A stretch of 64,000 nt of DNA from Tolumonas lignilytica (GTDB lineage: Bacteria > Pseudomonadota > Gammaproteobacteria > Enterobacterales > Aeromonadaceae): NCBI RefSeq assembly GCF_000527035.1, contig NZ_AZUK01000001.1, positions 992,001 through 1,056,000 on the forward strand. The letters are read 5' to 3'. This document shows positions 40,710 through 49,517 of this stretch, piece after piece (positions within the stretch are counted from its first letter, which is position 1; each line of letters begins with the position of its first letter). Position numbers and translations under genes: made by a program. A model generated the notes under the pieces. It was not told where the DNA came from. It was given only the letters and a program-made list of their open reading frames with translations, and made no database searches.

Positions 40710-40843
40710 TTTGTCTGTCTATTTTTTCACTAAAATAACGAATGCCCGTTGACACAACGGGAACCAAGAGAACAGTACCTTACGTTAGAAACTGGACGGG
40801 GAATTATGCAGCACACCTCGCTTTATAGCAACCAAACTGCTGA

Positions 40844-40937
40844 GGGTGGCATATTGTTCAAGTTGTATTTTACTTGAATAAATATAAAACCGTTAACATT
40901 TCGTACAAGAAGCTTGTAAAACCAGAAAATGCCACCC
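40844..40937. other. Structured intergenic element between aroK and dapA
   Basis: GGGTGGCAT (40844-40852) and ATGCCACCC (40929-40937) form a perfect 9-bp stem. It encloses two more perfect stems: TTCAAGT/ACTTGAA (40857-40863 with 40872-40878) and TACAAG/CTTGTA (40904-40909 with 40913-40918). The layout is a three-helix junction and could fold as RNA from either strand, as the aroK leader leftward or far upstream of dapA rightward. It does not match a riboswitch class I recognise. The 526-bp region around it holds no credible gene. Confidence 0.5.
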
Positions 40938-41140
40938 GTCACAAATGCATTATTTACCATAATTAAAACATAATTATGCATTAATTATGATTCAGATCAG
41001 CAGGAATGCTTGACTTTTAGCTTCTGATACAGAACTATGTTCTTCATAGTATTGTCATCCTGATGATTAGTGTTATGACCAAGTGGTTTATCGTCCGAAA
41101 ACAATTGAAACATGCCTCCAAACTGGGTGTGTTCGTTTCC

Positions 41141-41208
41141 GCGTAACCAACTTGTTAATGCCCTGTTTATAAACCCCGGTTACGCTCAGCGGATCGGGGT
41201 TTTTTTGT
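41141..41208 (+). promoter_or_regulatory. Terminator in the dapA leader (candidate attenuator)
   Basis: AACCCCG (41172-41178) pairs with CGGGGTT (41195-41201), and the second arm runs straight into seven T, giving a terminator 28 nt before the dapA ATG. GCGTAACC (41141-41148) is a perfect complement of GGTTACGC (41178-41185), which covers the end of the first terminator arm and its loop. So an alternative or pseudoknotted fold is possible. No lysine riboswitch core and no lysine-rich leader peptide was found. Confidence 0.6.
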
Positions 41209-41235
41209 TGAATTTTAAGATTAAAAGGAGTTTGT

Positions 41236-42108
41236 ATGATCCACGGTTCTATTGTGGCCTTGATTACACCGTTTCGGGATGGCCAACTGGACGAAGCAGC
41301 ATTACGCCAAATGGTTGATTGGCATATTGAACAAGGCACACATGGCATTGTGCCTGTTGGTACCACTGGCGAAAGCCCAACATTAACGCATGATGAGCAT
41401 TGTCGCGTTATTGAAATTGTCGTACAACAAGCCGCAGGAAGAGTGCCTGTTATTGCTGGCGCTGGCTCAAACAATCCAATTGAAGCTATTGAATATACTA
41501 AAGTTGCTGAGCTTGCAGGGGCTGATGCCACGTTACATGTAGCGGGATATTACAACCGACCCAATCAGGAAGGTTTATATCAGCACTTTAAGTTATTGCA
41601 CGATCAGACAGCTATTCCCGTTATTCTGTACAACATTCCGGCGCGAGCTATTGTTGATATTCAACCAGCAACAATGGCCCGTTTAGCAGAACTGCCGCGG
41701 ATCATTGGCGTTAAAGATGCCACTGGCGACCTGGCCCGCCCTTGGGCTGAACGTCAGTTAATTAAGAAACCTTTTATCTGGTTATCCGGTGAAGATGCTA
41801 CTGCTGTTGCTTATAACATCAGTGGTGGTACAGGTTGCATCTCAGTGACAGCCAATGTTGCACCCAAATTGGTTGCGGAAGTTCAAAATTTGACTGCAGC
41901 AGGTAAATGGGAAGAAGCACGCGATTTGCAGGATAAATTAATTCCACTACATCAAGCCATGTTTGCAGAACCAAGCCCAGCAGGAGCAAAGTATGCTGCT
42001 TCACTGTTAGGCTTGTGCACTGAAGAATGTCGCCTACCAATCATGCCGCTCAGTGATACAACTAAGCAGCGTATTCGTCAGGTAATGGAACAATTAGAGC
42101 TGATTTAA
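41236..42108 (+). CDS. dapA: 4-hydroxy-tetrahydrodipicolinate synthase
   Basis: DapA condenses pyruvate with aspartate semialdehyde, the first committed step to diaminopimelate and lysine. The 290-residue TIM-barrel protein has PVGTTGESPTL, the tyrosine of ILYNIPARAIVDI and the Schiff-base lysine in IIGVKDATGDL. Length equals E. coli DapA (292). AAGGAG lies 7 nt upstream of the ATG. It is followed after 22 bp by a HAD phosphatase on the same strand. bamC, its usual neighbour in gammaproteobacteria, is not present. Confidence 0.97.
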   Translation: MIHGSIVALITPFRDGQLDEAALRQMVDWHIEQGTHGIVPVGTTGESPTLTHDEHCRVIEIVVQQAAGRVPVIAGAGSNNPIEAIEYTKVAELAGADATLHVAGYYNRPNQEGLYQHFKLLHDQTAIPVILYNIPARAIVDIQPATMARLAELPRIIGVKDATGDLARPWAERQLIKKPFIWLSGEDATAVAYNISGGTGCISVTANVAPKLVAEVQNLTAAGKWEEARDLQDKLIPLHQAMFAEPSPAGAKYAASLLGLCTEECRLPIMPLSDTTKQRIRQVMEQLELI

Positions 42109-42130
42109 TCCACTATAAAGGTATTTAGCC

Positions 42131-42778
42131 ATGCAAATCGAAGATTTACTAGCAAGATATGACGGGTTTGTCTTCGATCTGGATGGCACCTTAGTTGATT
42201 CGATGCCTCTACATCTTGCCGGCTGGAAACATGCTTCAACTTTATATGGTTTTGAGTATGATCCTGATTGGTTTTACAATCTGGGCGGCGTTCCAAGTCG
42301 GAAAATAGCTAAATTAGTTGCAGAAACCCAAAATATTCAGCTCGATCTGGATGCTGTGACAAAAATCAAAGCTGATTATTATCAACGCGTGATCGCCCAG
42401 TCTGTCGTATTTCCTGCGATGAAAGAGCTTGTTGTTCAACTATTTCGCCAACGCCCTCTGGCGATTGGCACTGGGTCTACGCGCACAAGTGCCAATATTG
42501 TTCTCGCCAATAACGAGCTACATCCCTATTTTCAAATAATTACAACCGCTGACGACGTGGTGCACCATAAACCACATCCAGATACGTTCTTATTATCTGC
42601 AGCTAAACTCAACGTGAAACCATCACAATGTCTCGTCTTTGAAGATACCAATATTGGTCTTCAAGCCGCTCATGAGGCACAAATGGATTGTGTGCTAATT
42701 CGGGAAGGCAAACCAGACTGGAACACTTATACCTTATTTGATGCAAACAAATTTCATTCATCAAATAAGTATGACTGA
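42131..42778 (+). CDS. HAD-family phosphatase, beta-phosphoglucomutase/YqaB-like
   Basis: A 215-residue HAD hydrolase. Motif I is GFVFDLDGTLVDSMPLH, where the DxDGT plus DSMPLH form is typical of the YqaB/beta-phosphoglucomutase branch. The helical cap follows, then motif II AIGTGSTR, the lysine of VHHKPHPDTFLL and motif IV VFEDTNIGLQAA. E. coli YqaB, a fructose-1-phosphate phosphatase, is 188 residues. The substrate is therefore probably a small sugar phosphate. It is likely co-transcribed with dapA (22-bp gap), with no obvious metabolic link. Confidence 0.87.
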   Translation: MQIEDLLARYDGFVFDLDGTLVDSMPLHLAGWKHASTLYGFEYDPDWFYNLGGVPSRKIAKLVAETQNIQLDLDAVTKIKADYYQRVIAQSVVFPAMKELVVQLFRQRPLAIGTGSTRTSANIVLANNELHPYFQIITTADDVVHHKPHPDTFLLSAAKLNVKPSQCLVFEDTNIGLQAAHEAQMDCVLIREGKPDWNTYTLFDANKFHSSNKYD

Positions 42779-42843
42779 GTAACCATAAAGCGTTGGGATA
42801 TCTGAATCAACGAATCAGACTCAAATATCCCTCATATTCCTAA

Positions 42844-43191
42844 TTATATTGAATCACTATTACCACCAGAAGAACCCGATGCATCCGAATTTTCATTCTG
42901 ATAACGAGGAGGCCGTCTGCGTTGGAAGGTATTGCTGCTCACTCTGCTACCCAAAGGCGCAATAGTTGAGATTTTCGCTTTATAGATCATTTGTTGATTA
43001 TTGTGTGCATCAGTAAGCAATACGCTATATTGGTCAAAACCACTGATCACACCTTCCAGCTTAATACCACTGACTAAGAAAATTGCCACCGTGGTGTGAC
43101 TTTTTCGCAACCAATTCAAGGCAGAATCTTGACCATTACCAAGCGAAAACGCTTGTTCAAGACTGGTATAATTTTGATTTTCGCTTGTCAT
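42844..43191 (-). CDS. Divergent Hfq-like Sm-fold RNA-binding protein
   Basis: A 115-residue protein with the Hfq fold. Sm1 is VAIFLVSGIKLEGVISGFDQYSVLL (about 35-59) and Sm2 is YKAKISTIAP (70-79). The N-terminal Q21-D22 and L25-N26 align with Gln8-Asp9 and Leu12-Asn13 of E. coli Hfq. Differences: Sm2 lacks the near-invariant histidine (YKHAIST becomes YKAKIST); the rim arginine patch RRER reads RKSH; the Sm1-Sm2 loop is longer (DAHNNQQ); there are about 13 extra N-terminal residues; and the tail is RRRPPRYQ then Gly/Ser-rich. Canonical hfq normally sits beside miaA and hflX, which are not here. So this looks like a paralog, though that is inference. Confidence 0.8.
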   Translation of the reverse strand: MTSENQNYTSLEQAFSLGNGQDSALNWLRKSHTTVAIFLVSGIKLEGVISGFDQYSVLLTDAHNNQQMIYKAKISTIAPLGSRVSSNTFQRRRPPRYQNENSDASGSSGGNSDSI

Positions 43192-43255
43192 TCTTATCTC
43201 TCTTCAAGCTCTGGTTATATATCTCTAGCTTATACTGTACTGTCAGCCTGTAAAC

Positions 43256-43286
43256 AAAAAAGCGAGCGGAAGGCTCGCTTTTTTTG
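43256..43286. terminator. Bidirectional terminator downstream of the Ig-like gene
   Basis: AAAAAGCGAGC/GCTCGCTTTTT with loop GGAAG (about 43257-43283) has T-runs on both strands. It lies between the Ig-like gene end and the Hfq-like gene start and should end the leftward Ig-like transcript. Confidence 0.9.
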
Positions 43287-43300
43287 TTTACAGTTAATCA

Positions 43301-45577
43301 CTAACTCTTGTCATTCGCAGTAAACGGCTGACTGATGGAACCACCTGCGCCTGTCGAACTACCCGCTGCAGTAGTAGCACTAATAGTCAATGTACCTGTT
43401 GTTTTGTTATTGGGTGTAGTCTCTGGCTTGACACTAAAATAGATATAATAAGGTCTGGTAGCACTACTATCTATCTTGCCTTTAAGATCGGACAATGGCG
43501 ATACATTAATATCTTGTGAATGATTTATATATCGAGTACTTTCCTGAGACAGCAATCCTGCATATGCAGCAGGAATTTCGCCAGCAATTTCACCCCCATT
43601 AGTTGTCGTCACACTAATTTGAGCACCGCTTGGTAAGGGGTTGTATGTTGTATTGTCCGCAGCAATATTGACTGGGAGAAAACGATAATAACCCGTTACT
43701 GATACATCCAACGGACCCGTGGTTGAAACCCATTTATTATTATTCGCATCCCATTGTTCCAAATAAATATGAGAACCATCAGCAATAGAACTAAAAATAA
43801 ACTCCGCATTATGATACAGCTGTACGGTTTGCCGCACACAAGCACCAGTGCTAACCAGCGTATCATCACAAGCTAATCCATGATATATGCCATCAGCATC
43901 ATCCCATGTCGAATTCGTATTCAGGTTAACAAATGGCTCACCAGCATCATATTTACCGTTATAGTTAACATCTAGATAAGGTTCACTGTCTCCATGGCTA
44001 ACCCCCGAATTATTTACATAATAAATGGTATTGATATAACCAGGGCTCTTCGAGTCATCAAATAGCAAAACGCCGTTCACATAATCGTCCGCATCAAGAA
44101 TGCCATTCCCATTCTGATCTTCAAAGGATTCTTCCCCCTCCGTGTATGCCAGAACAGTCACTCGTCCATCGCTAGGACGAGGATTCATTGATGTCAACGT
44201 AGCCGTACAACTGCTGTTCACGGTAATACAGTCAGGTGTTGAACCAATTGCCGCGTCCGTCAAATCCCCCTGGATAGAACCACCTTCCGTAGTAAAGTAT
44301 ACTTTTGTGCCATCAGGGATCGGGTTATTAAAGCGATCTGCTAACCGCATAGTAATTTTAGCGGTTGCACCATCGTAGCTACGCCCTTCAATAGAATAAA
44401 CATCCGCTGAAAAGCTGAAGCTATCAGAATCTGGGTAGCCAGTACCGACTGCAATTGGCAAGGAAACTGTTTGAATATTTGTATTTGGGAGAGATGCTTT
44501 CACTGCTACAGGAACAGGAATCGAACCTGCATTTACAGTTACGGTAACTTGGCCATTGCTATCTGTCTGCGCCGTTGTGGGCGACAGACTATATCCATTG
44601 GATGTTATATTGGGTAAAGCAAATGACAAATTCACCGTCTGTGCAGGTACTGCTGTGCCTTCGCTATTTTTGACAGTAAATGTTATTCGTGAACTGGCAC
44701 CATTATATCCATGTAAGGTAATAAATTCGGGCGAAGGTGTAGCCGCTATGATCGTACTACTCGGTGCTAATTGGTTTGTTATTGTCAATTGATGCTGGTT
44801 GGTATTATCAGAAGCCAGAGTGGCTTCAATAACATCTGCACCAGAGCAAGCCAACGAACCATCCGCACTCACACCTTTATATGTGGCAGAAGCTATTCCA
44901 TTGCTATCCGTCGTTACAGAGGTAGGCATTACAGCTTTACCTGCTGATAAGCACGCAGAAGTCAAATTAATAGTAACAGGCGTTTTATAGGGCTGGTTAT
45001 TTAAGGTCGCAGTAAAACTCAGGGCAGCGGTCGCACCTTGAGCCAAGGTCGAAACATCAGATGAAAATGTAAATGCTAAATTGGCATTACTTCCATACGG
45101 AATAGAATCAGTTATTGAAGTTGCACTGGTATTGCTGGCTATTATGTTGCTGAGTTCCCCTGCATCACTCAGACTTGTTGAAGTCAGAGAAAATACAGCA
45201 TACCCATTAGTATCTGTGATTTTTCCAGATGAGGGTTTGATTGTGCCTCTGTCTGTAGTCAGTGTGACCACTTTTCCAGACACAGGCTGACCACTTGAAT
45301 TAACCAGTCGAGCCACTACATAGTTTGTATTTTGTAATGACAGCTCTGTAATTCCATTACACGCTGTCGCCGTTGAATTGCTACATGTTTCAACAGATAA
45401 AACATATGCAGTGGTAGCGGTCGTCGTGCTACCAGAAGACCCAGAACTGCTACTAGAACCAGATGATCCGGTTGAACTCCCCGAACTGCCTCCACTGATA
45501 TCCGTTCCACCACCGCCACATGCCGTTAATAGCGACCCGGCAACCAATAGTGCAAACACATTCTTACAATAATTCAT
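43301..45577 (-). CDS. Large Ig-like (Big-1) surface lipoprotein with calcium-loop motifs
   Basis: A 758-residue exported lipoprotein. The signal peptide ends in the lipobox LLTAC (Cys20). It is followed by GGGG and a serine/glycine tether of about 30 residues. Several bacterial Ig-like (invasin/Big-1 type) repeats follow, each with a pattern like GQPVSGKVVTLTTDRGTI ... TDTNGYAVFSL or QTDSNGQVTVTV. Near residues 487-499 and 536-549 are EF-hand-like loops DQNGNGILDADD and DVNYNGKYDAGE (D-x-N-x-N-G-x-x-D-x-x-D/E), so calcium binding is likely. Related proteins act in adhesion or cell-surface scaffolding, but its target is unknown. It is monocistronic and co-directional with mrcA. Confidence 0.85.
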   Translation of the reverse strand: MNYCKNVFALLVAGSLLTACGGGGTDISGGSSGSSTGSSGSSSSSGSSGSTTTATTAYVLSVETCSNSTATACNGITELSLQNTNYVVARLVNSSGQPVSGKVVTLTTDRGTIKPSSGKITDTNGYAVFSLTSTSLSDAGELSNIIASNTSATSITDSIPYGSNANLAFTFSSDVSTLAQGATAALSFTATLNNQPYKTPVTINLTSACLSAGKAVMPTSVTTDSNGIASATYKGVSADGSLACSGADVIEATLASDNTNQHQLTITNQLAPSSTIIAATPSPEFITLHGYNGASSRITFTVKNSEGTAVPAQTVNLSFALPNITSNGYSLSPTTAQTDSNGQVTVTVNAGSIPVPVAVKASLPNTNIQTVSLPIAVGTGYPDSDSFSFSADVYSIEGRSYDGATAKITMRLADRFNNPIPDGTKVYFTTEGGSIQGDLTDAAIGSTPDCITVNSSCTATLTSMNPRPSDGRVTVLAYTEGEESFEDQNGNGILDADDYVNGVLLFDDSKSPGYINTIYYVNNSGVSHGDSEPYLDVNYNGKYDAGEPFVNLNTNSTWDDADGIYHGLACDDTLVSTGACVRQTVQLYHNAEFIFSSIADGSHIYLEQWDANNNKWVSTTGPLDVSVTGYYRFLPVNIAADNTTYNPLPSGAQISVTTTNGGEIAGEIPAAYAGLLSQESTRYINHSQDINVSPLSDLKGKIDSSATRPYYIYFSVKPETTPNNKTTGTLTISATTAAGSSTGAGGSISQPFTANDKS

Positions 45578-45709
45578 ATTTATTTCCCTGACTGACGTCT
45601 TTGCCCGAGCTCTTTACATACTAAAACATTATTATTCAAATTCAGGGAAAAGCAATTGAGACCTGCTTTCCATATGAAAGAGGTCTCAATTTATGAATTA
45701 AGCTATCAA

Positions 45710-48274
45710 TTAAAAAATATCATCGGTTCCTGTTTTACCAGCTGCTGATACAGGAGCAGGCGATACTACTGATGGTTCTTGAGATTGTGGTTGCGTAGGT
45801 AATTTGGTATTACCATCATCAAAGAGCACGCTTTCCTGCTGATTGGAACTAGCAGGCTCAGTTCCTTTTTCAAAAAACTCTTCACGACTGCCTGCTGTGC
45901 CATTCGTAGCCAATCCAGAATAATTATTCACTCGCATGGACACAACATCATCGGGAGTTGTACCAATCCGGTCTGGAATACCGTTTAAAGCCGTTTTCAT
46001 ATATTCAATCCAGATTGGTTGGGCTGCACTTGCACCGAATTCATTCCCGGAAATACTCCGGCCTAACGCACGACGGTGGTCATCAAATCCAACCCAAGCT
46101 GTCGCAACGATATTGGGAGTAAAACCACTAAACCAAGCGTCTTTTGCCTCATTGGTTGTACCAGTTTTCCCATGTAAATCATTGCGTTTCAGCTCTTTAG
46201 CTGCTCGCCACCCCGTCCCCATCCAATGACCCAGTCCTCTGTCTGCTCCACCATAGATAGCAGAATGTAATGCCTCTGAAATTAGAAACGCATTAGCACT
46301 GCTGATAATTCTAGGTGCTTGTTGGTTAGGAGTTACCGGATCTATCGGACATTGACTATGCCAATCACCTAATTCATCTTTATATGCAGCAACACTATCC
46401 AAGCCTGTTTCAGCTAACTTACCACATCCAGCACAAGCCATTTTCGGCGTTGCTTCATAAACCACATGTCCTGACGCATCTTCAATACGATCTATAAAAT
46501 AAGGAGTAACTTTAAAACCGCCATTTGCAAAAGTCGCGTACCCTGTCACCAGTTCTAATGGAGTAAATTCTGCAGTCCCTAAAGAAATGGATTCATTTCG
46601 TTGCAAGCTGCTATCGGGGAAACCAAATAAGCGCAAATGATCTAATACCTTATCTATACCAACACCGCGCAATAAACGAACAGTTACAACGTTTTTTGAA
46701 CGAGCTAGAGCTTCTCGTAATGTAATTGGGCCGTCATATTGTGGTGGTGAGTTTTTAGGACTCCATCCAGACGTCCCTCCATCCCATTGAGTAATAGGAG
46801 CATCATCAATAATTGAAGCTAAAGTAAATCCATTTGCTAACGCGGATGAATAGATAAAAGGTTTAATATTTGAACCCACCTGTCTCCGAGCCTGTTCAAC
46901 ACGATTAAATTTACTTATTTCAAAATTAAAACCACCAACCAGCGCCTGTATGGCACCATTTTTAGGATTCAGAGCTACAAATGCAGCATTAGCATCCGGA
47001 ATTTGAGCAAGCCTAAGCTGATCACTACCTTCATCTTGCCAAACCCAGATCAAATCTCCCGTCGAAAGAATATCAGCAGCCTTACGAGGTGCTGTACCTT
47101 GTCGTTCATCACTGATAAATGGACGAGCCCACTTCAAACCATCCCAAGATATTGACGCATCAAGCCCACCTTTAATCACCACTGTCACATCTTTATTGTT
47201 TACTGCAGTTACAATTGCAGGTTCAAAAGGCTCATAACTTGGTAAGTCGGAAAGATAATTATTAATTTGTTCACTATTCCAAGCTGCGGCCCCTTTCGTC
47301 CACAGATGTTTTTCAACACCTCTATATCCATGCCGGATATCATAATCAAGCAAACCTTTAAACACAGCATTGTGGGCCGCTTTCTGCTGGACAGAGCTAA
47401 TCGTAGTGTAAACTTGATATCCCTTGCTGTATGACTCTTCGCCATAAGTATCCAGCATGAATTTTCTAACCATTTCTGCTAAGTAGGGTGCGTCTAAACC
47501 TACATCGGTGCCATGATAATGAGTAACTATTGGTTCTTTAATTGCAGCTTGATACTCATCATCTTTGATCATTCCGAGCTGTAACATTCTCGACAAAACC
47601 AAATTCCGACGTGCTAGCGCTCTTTGCGGTGACCGGATTGGATTGAGCATAGACGGAGCCTTAGGTAAGCCGGCAATAACAGCCATTTCACCTAAAGTTA
47701 ATTGATCCACCGTTTTACCATAATAGACTTGTGCTGCAGCACCGACACCATAAGCACGGTAACCAAGAGGAATCTTATTTAAATAAAGCTCCAGTATTTC
47801 ACCTTTAGTTAATTCTTGTTCTATGCGCCAAGCCAGAAATACCTCTTTAATTTTTCGAGAAAGTGTTTTTTCTCTACTCAGGAAAAAATTACGGGCAACC
47901 TGTTGAGTGATAGTACTCGCACCCTGACGCATTTGACCTGACACAGCCCAAATCAAGCCAGCTCGTGCAATACCTATAAAATCAATGCCCGGGTGTTCGT
48001 AAAAACGCGAATCTTCAATAGCTAAGAAAGCTTGTTGCATACGGAGAGGGATCTGATCCAACCTTAATGGTATACGTTTGACATCGCCAAATTCCGACAT
48101 CAACTCTCCATCGGCACTATAAACCCGCAGAGGTGTTTCCCAATTTGTATCTTTCAAAGACGATACATCAGGCAGCCCTTTTTCGAGATGAAAATAAAGA
48201 GCAGCGACAGCAGCGATCCCAATTGAGGATAATAATAGAATTAACCATAACAATCGCTTTAACCATTTAAACAT
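45710..48274 (-). CDS. mrcA: Penicillin-binding protein 1A
   Basis: PBP1A is a bifunctional class A enzyme that polymerises and crosslinks peptidoglycan. The 854-residue protein has an N-terminal membrane anchor (LLWLILLLSSIGIAAVAAL). The glycosyltransferase domain contains EDSRFYEHPGID and GASTITQQVARNFFL, and an OB/ODD insert follows. The transpeptidase domain has the active serine in GSNIKPF (SxxK), SKN and GKTGTTNEAKDAWF. The tail is glutamine/serine-rich. The ATG at 48274 with AGG just upstream fits the family N-terminus MFKWLKRLLW. It is divergent from pilM, as mrcA is from hofM/pilM in relatives. Confidence 0.97.
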   Translation of the reverse strand: MFKWLKRLLWLILLLSSIGIAAVAALYFHLEKGLPDVSSLKDTNWETPLRVYSADGELMSEFGDVKRIPLRLDQIPLRMQQAFLAIEDSRFYEHPGIDFIGIARAGLIWAVSGQMRQGASTITQQVARNFFLSREKTLSRKIKEVFLAWRIEQELTKGEILELYLNKIPLGYRAYGVGAAAQVYYGKTVDQLTLGEMAVIAGLPKAPSMLNPIRSPQRALARRNLVLSRMLQLGMIKDDEYQAAIKEPIVTHYHGTDVGLDAPYLAEMVRKFMLDTYGEESYSKGYQVYTTISSVQQKAAHNAVFKGLLDYDIRHGYRGVEKHLWTKGAAAWNSEQINNYLSDLPSYEPFEPAIVTAVNNKDVTVVIKGGLDASISWDGLKWARPFISDERQGTAPRKAADILSTGDLIWVWQDEGSDQLRLAQIPDANAAFVALNPKNGAIQALVGGFNFEISKFNRVEQARRQVGSNIKPFIYSSALANGFTLASIIDDAPITQWDGGTSGWSPKNSPPQYDGPITLREALARSKNVVTVRLLRGVGIDKVLDHLRLFGFPDSSLQRNESISLGTAEFTPLELVTGYATFANGGFKVTPYFIDRIEDASGHVVYEATPKMACAGCGKLAETGLDSVAAYKDELGDWHSQCPIDPVTPNQQAPRIISSANAFLISEALHSAIYGGADRGLGHWMGTGWRAAKELKRNDLHGKTGTTNEAKDAWFSGFTPNIVATAWVGFDDHRRALGRSISGNEFGASAAQPIWIEYMKTALNGIPDRIGTTPDDVVSMRVNNYSGLATNGTAGSREEFFEKGTEPASSNQQESVLFDDGNTKLPTQPQSQEPSVVSPAPVSAAGKTGTDDIF

Positions 48275-48449
48275 AACCTGAGTATCCACAATCAAAGACC
48301 TATGGGCGTGCAGTATATAGTGTTATCTGCTTCAAATTCGAGAAAATTGAAGGACACATTCGTATCGCCAAAATCCCGCCTTCCGTCTATAGTTAAAACA
48401 CTGTTTGGCGCTTAGCGCCTATTTTAACAATATCTGCATGGACGCCTCT

Positions 48450-49517
48450 ATGGTCAGGTTTCTAAAAAAGAGCACAAATGTTCCTATGTTAGGGGTTGAT
48501 TTTGGCAGCAGCACCATCAAAGCAGTTGCCGTTTCCGGTAATCCCGAAAGTTTGTCTATTGACGCTTGGGCCGAGATTGCAACCCCCAAAGGCTCTATAC
48601 GAGACTTTCAACTACAAGACATTGATAGAATTTCTCAGGCAGTTAAGCAATTATTACGCATGCTTCCTAATAAATATAAGTATGCAGCAACTGCGGTAAA
48701 TGGTTCTAGCGTGATCACAAAGATTACACAGGTAGCCGGGAATATAAACCAGACTGACTTTGAAAACATTGTAATGATGGAAGCAGAACAATTGATTCCA
48801 TTCCCATTAGATGAAGTAAGTTTGGATTTTGAAGTTTTAGGCCCAAACATCACAGATACCTCACGAAACGATGTCCTTATCTGTGCTGCACGATCTCAAT
48901 CAATTGCTAGTGCAACAAGTGTTTTTAATGATTGTGATCTTTCAGTCAAAGTCGTTGATGTTGGTATGCACGCCTTAACCCGAGCATTTGTGACACTTGA
49001 AAAATCACTTCAGACTACCGATGCCAATAAGTTTTGTGCGATAGTAGATATTGGAGAGTTATCACTCAGCTTTGGAATTATATTCCAGGGTGAATTAATC
49101 TATTCCCGCTTACAAGATTTTGGAGGTTCAAGCCTCACTCGTTCATTAGCAACCTTTTATAATTTACCTCAGGAAGAAGCTGAAAATGTAAAATTAAAAG
49201 GTGCTCTTTCTTCTTATACTGACATTGATGTTGTCAACTCCTATATCAATCAGCTCACTCAACATATAAAACGAAACATACAATTATTTTGTAGTTCATC
49301 AGGAAATCGAACCGTCGATATTTTAATGTTGTCAGGTGGTGGCAGTTTAATTCCAGGGTTACGTCAACAGTTAGCACTACAACTAGAAATAGATGTCAGA
49401 CACCCAGATCCTGCAGTGTTATATCAGCACAAACAGGTAGAAAACTTTGGTCATGGCGCTAAATACATGACCGCACTGGGATTAGCATTAAGGAGCTTTA
49501 CACCATGTCAAATATAA
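48450..49517 (+). CDS. pilM: Type IV pilus assembly protein PilM
   Basis: PilM is a cytosolic actin-like ATPase-fold protein that couples the pilus motor platform to PilN. The 355-residue protein (ATG at 48450; ATGs at 48438 and further upstream are in frame) has the phosphate-1 loop GVDFGSSTIKAVAV. It also has FENIVMMEAEQLIPFPLDEVSLDFEVL, VDVGMHAL, CAIVDIGELSLSF and ILMLSGGGSLIPGL. It heads pilMNOPQ; pilN starts 13 nt before the pilM stop. The ribosome site before either start is weak. Confidence 0.93.
   Translation: MVRFLKKSTNVPMLGVDFGSSTIKAVAVSGNPESLSIDAWAEIATPKGSIRDFQLQDIDRISQAVKQLLRMLPNKYKYAATAVNGSSVITKITQVAGNINQTDFENIVMMEAEQLIPFPLDEVSLDFEVLGPNITDTSRNDVLICAARSQSIASATSVFNDCDLSVKVVDVGMHALTRAFVTLEKSLQTTDANKFCAIVDIGELSLSFGIIFQGELIYSRLQDFGGSSLTRSLATFYNLPQEEAENVKLKGALSSYTDIDVVNSYINQLTQHIKRNIQLFCSSSGNRTVDILMLSGGGSLIPGLRQQLALQLEIDVRHPDPAVLYQHKQVENFGHGAKYMTALGLALRSFTPCQI

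Noticed and set aside
40969-40989. AT-rich palindrome CATAATTA-TGCAT-TAATTATG as an ArgR box
   Set aside because: The half-site spacing and the TGAAT/ATTCA core do not fit. In such AT-rich sequence the palindrome alone is weak evidence.
41076-41108. Ten-codon leader peptide MTKWFIVRNN before dapA
   Set aside because: It has only one lysine and no ribosome site, so there is no basis for a lysine-sensing peptide.
41112-41318. A 68-codon frame crossing the dapA leader terminator and start
   Set aside because: It reads through the terminator hairpin and into dapA out of frame. It has no ribosome site, so it was not called a leader peptide.
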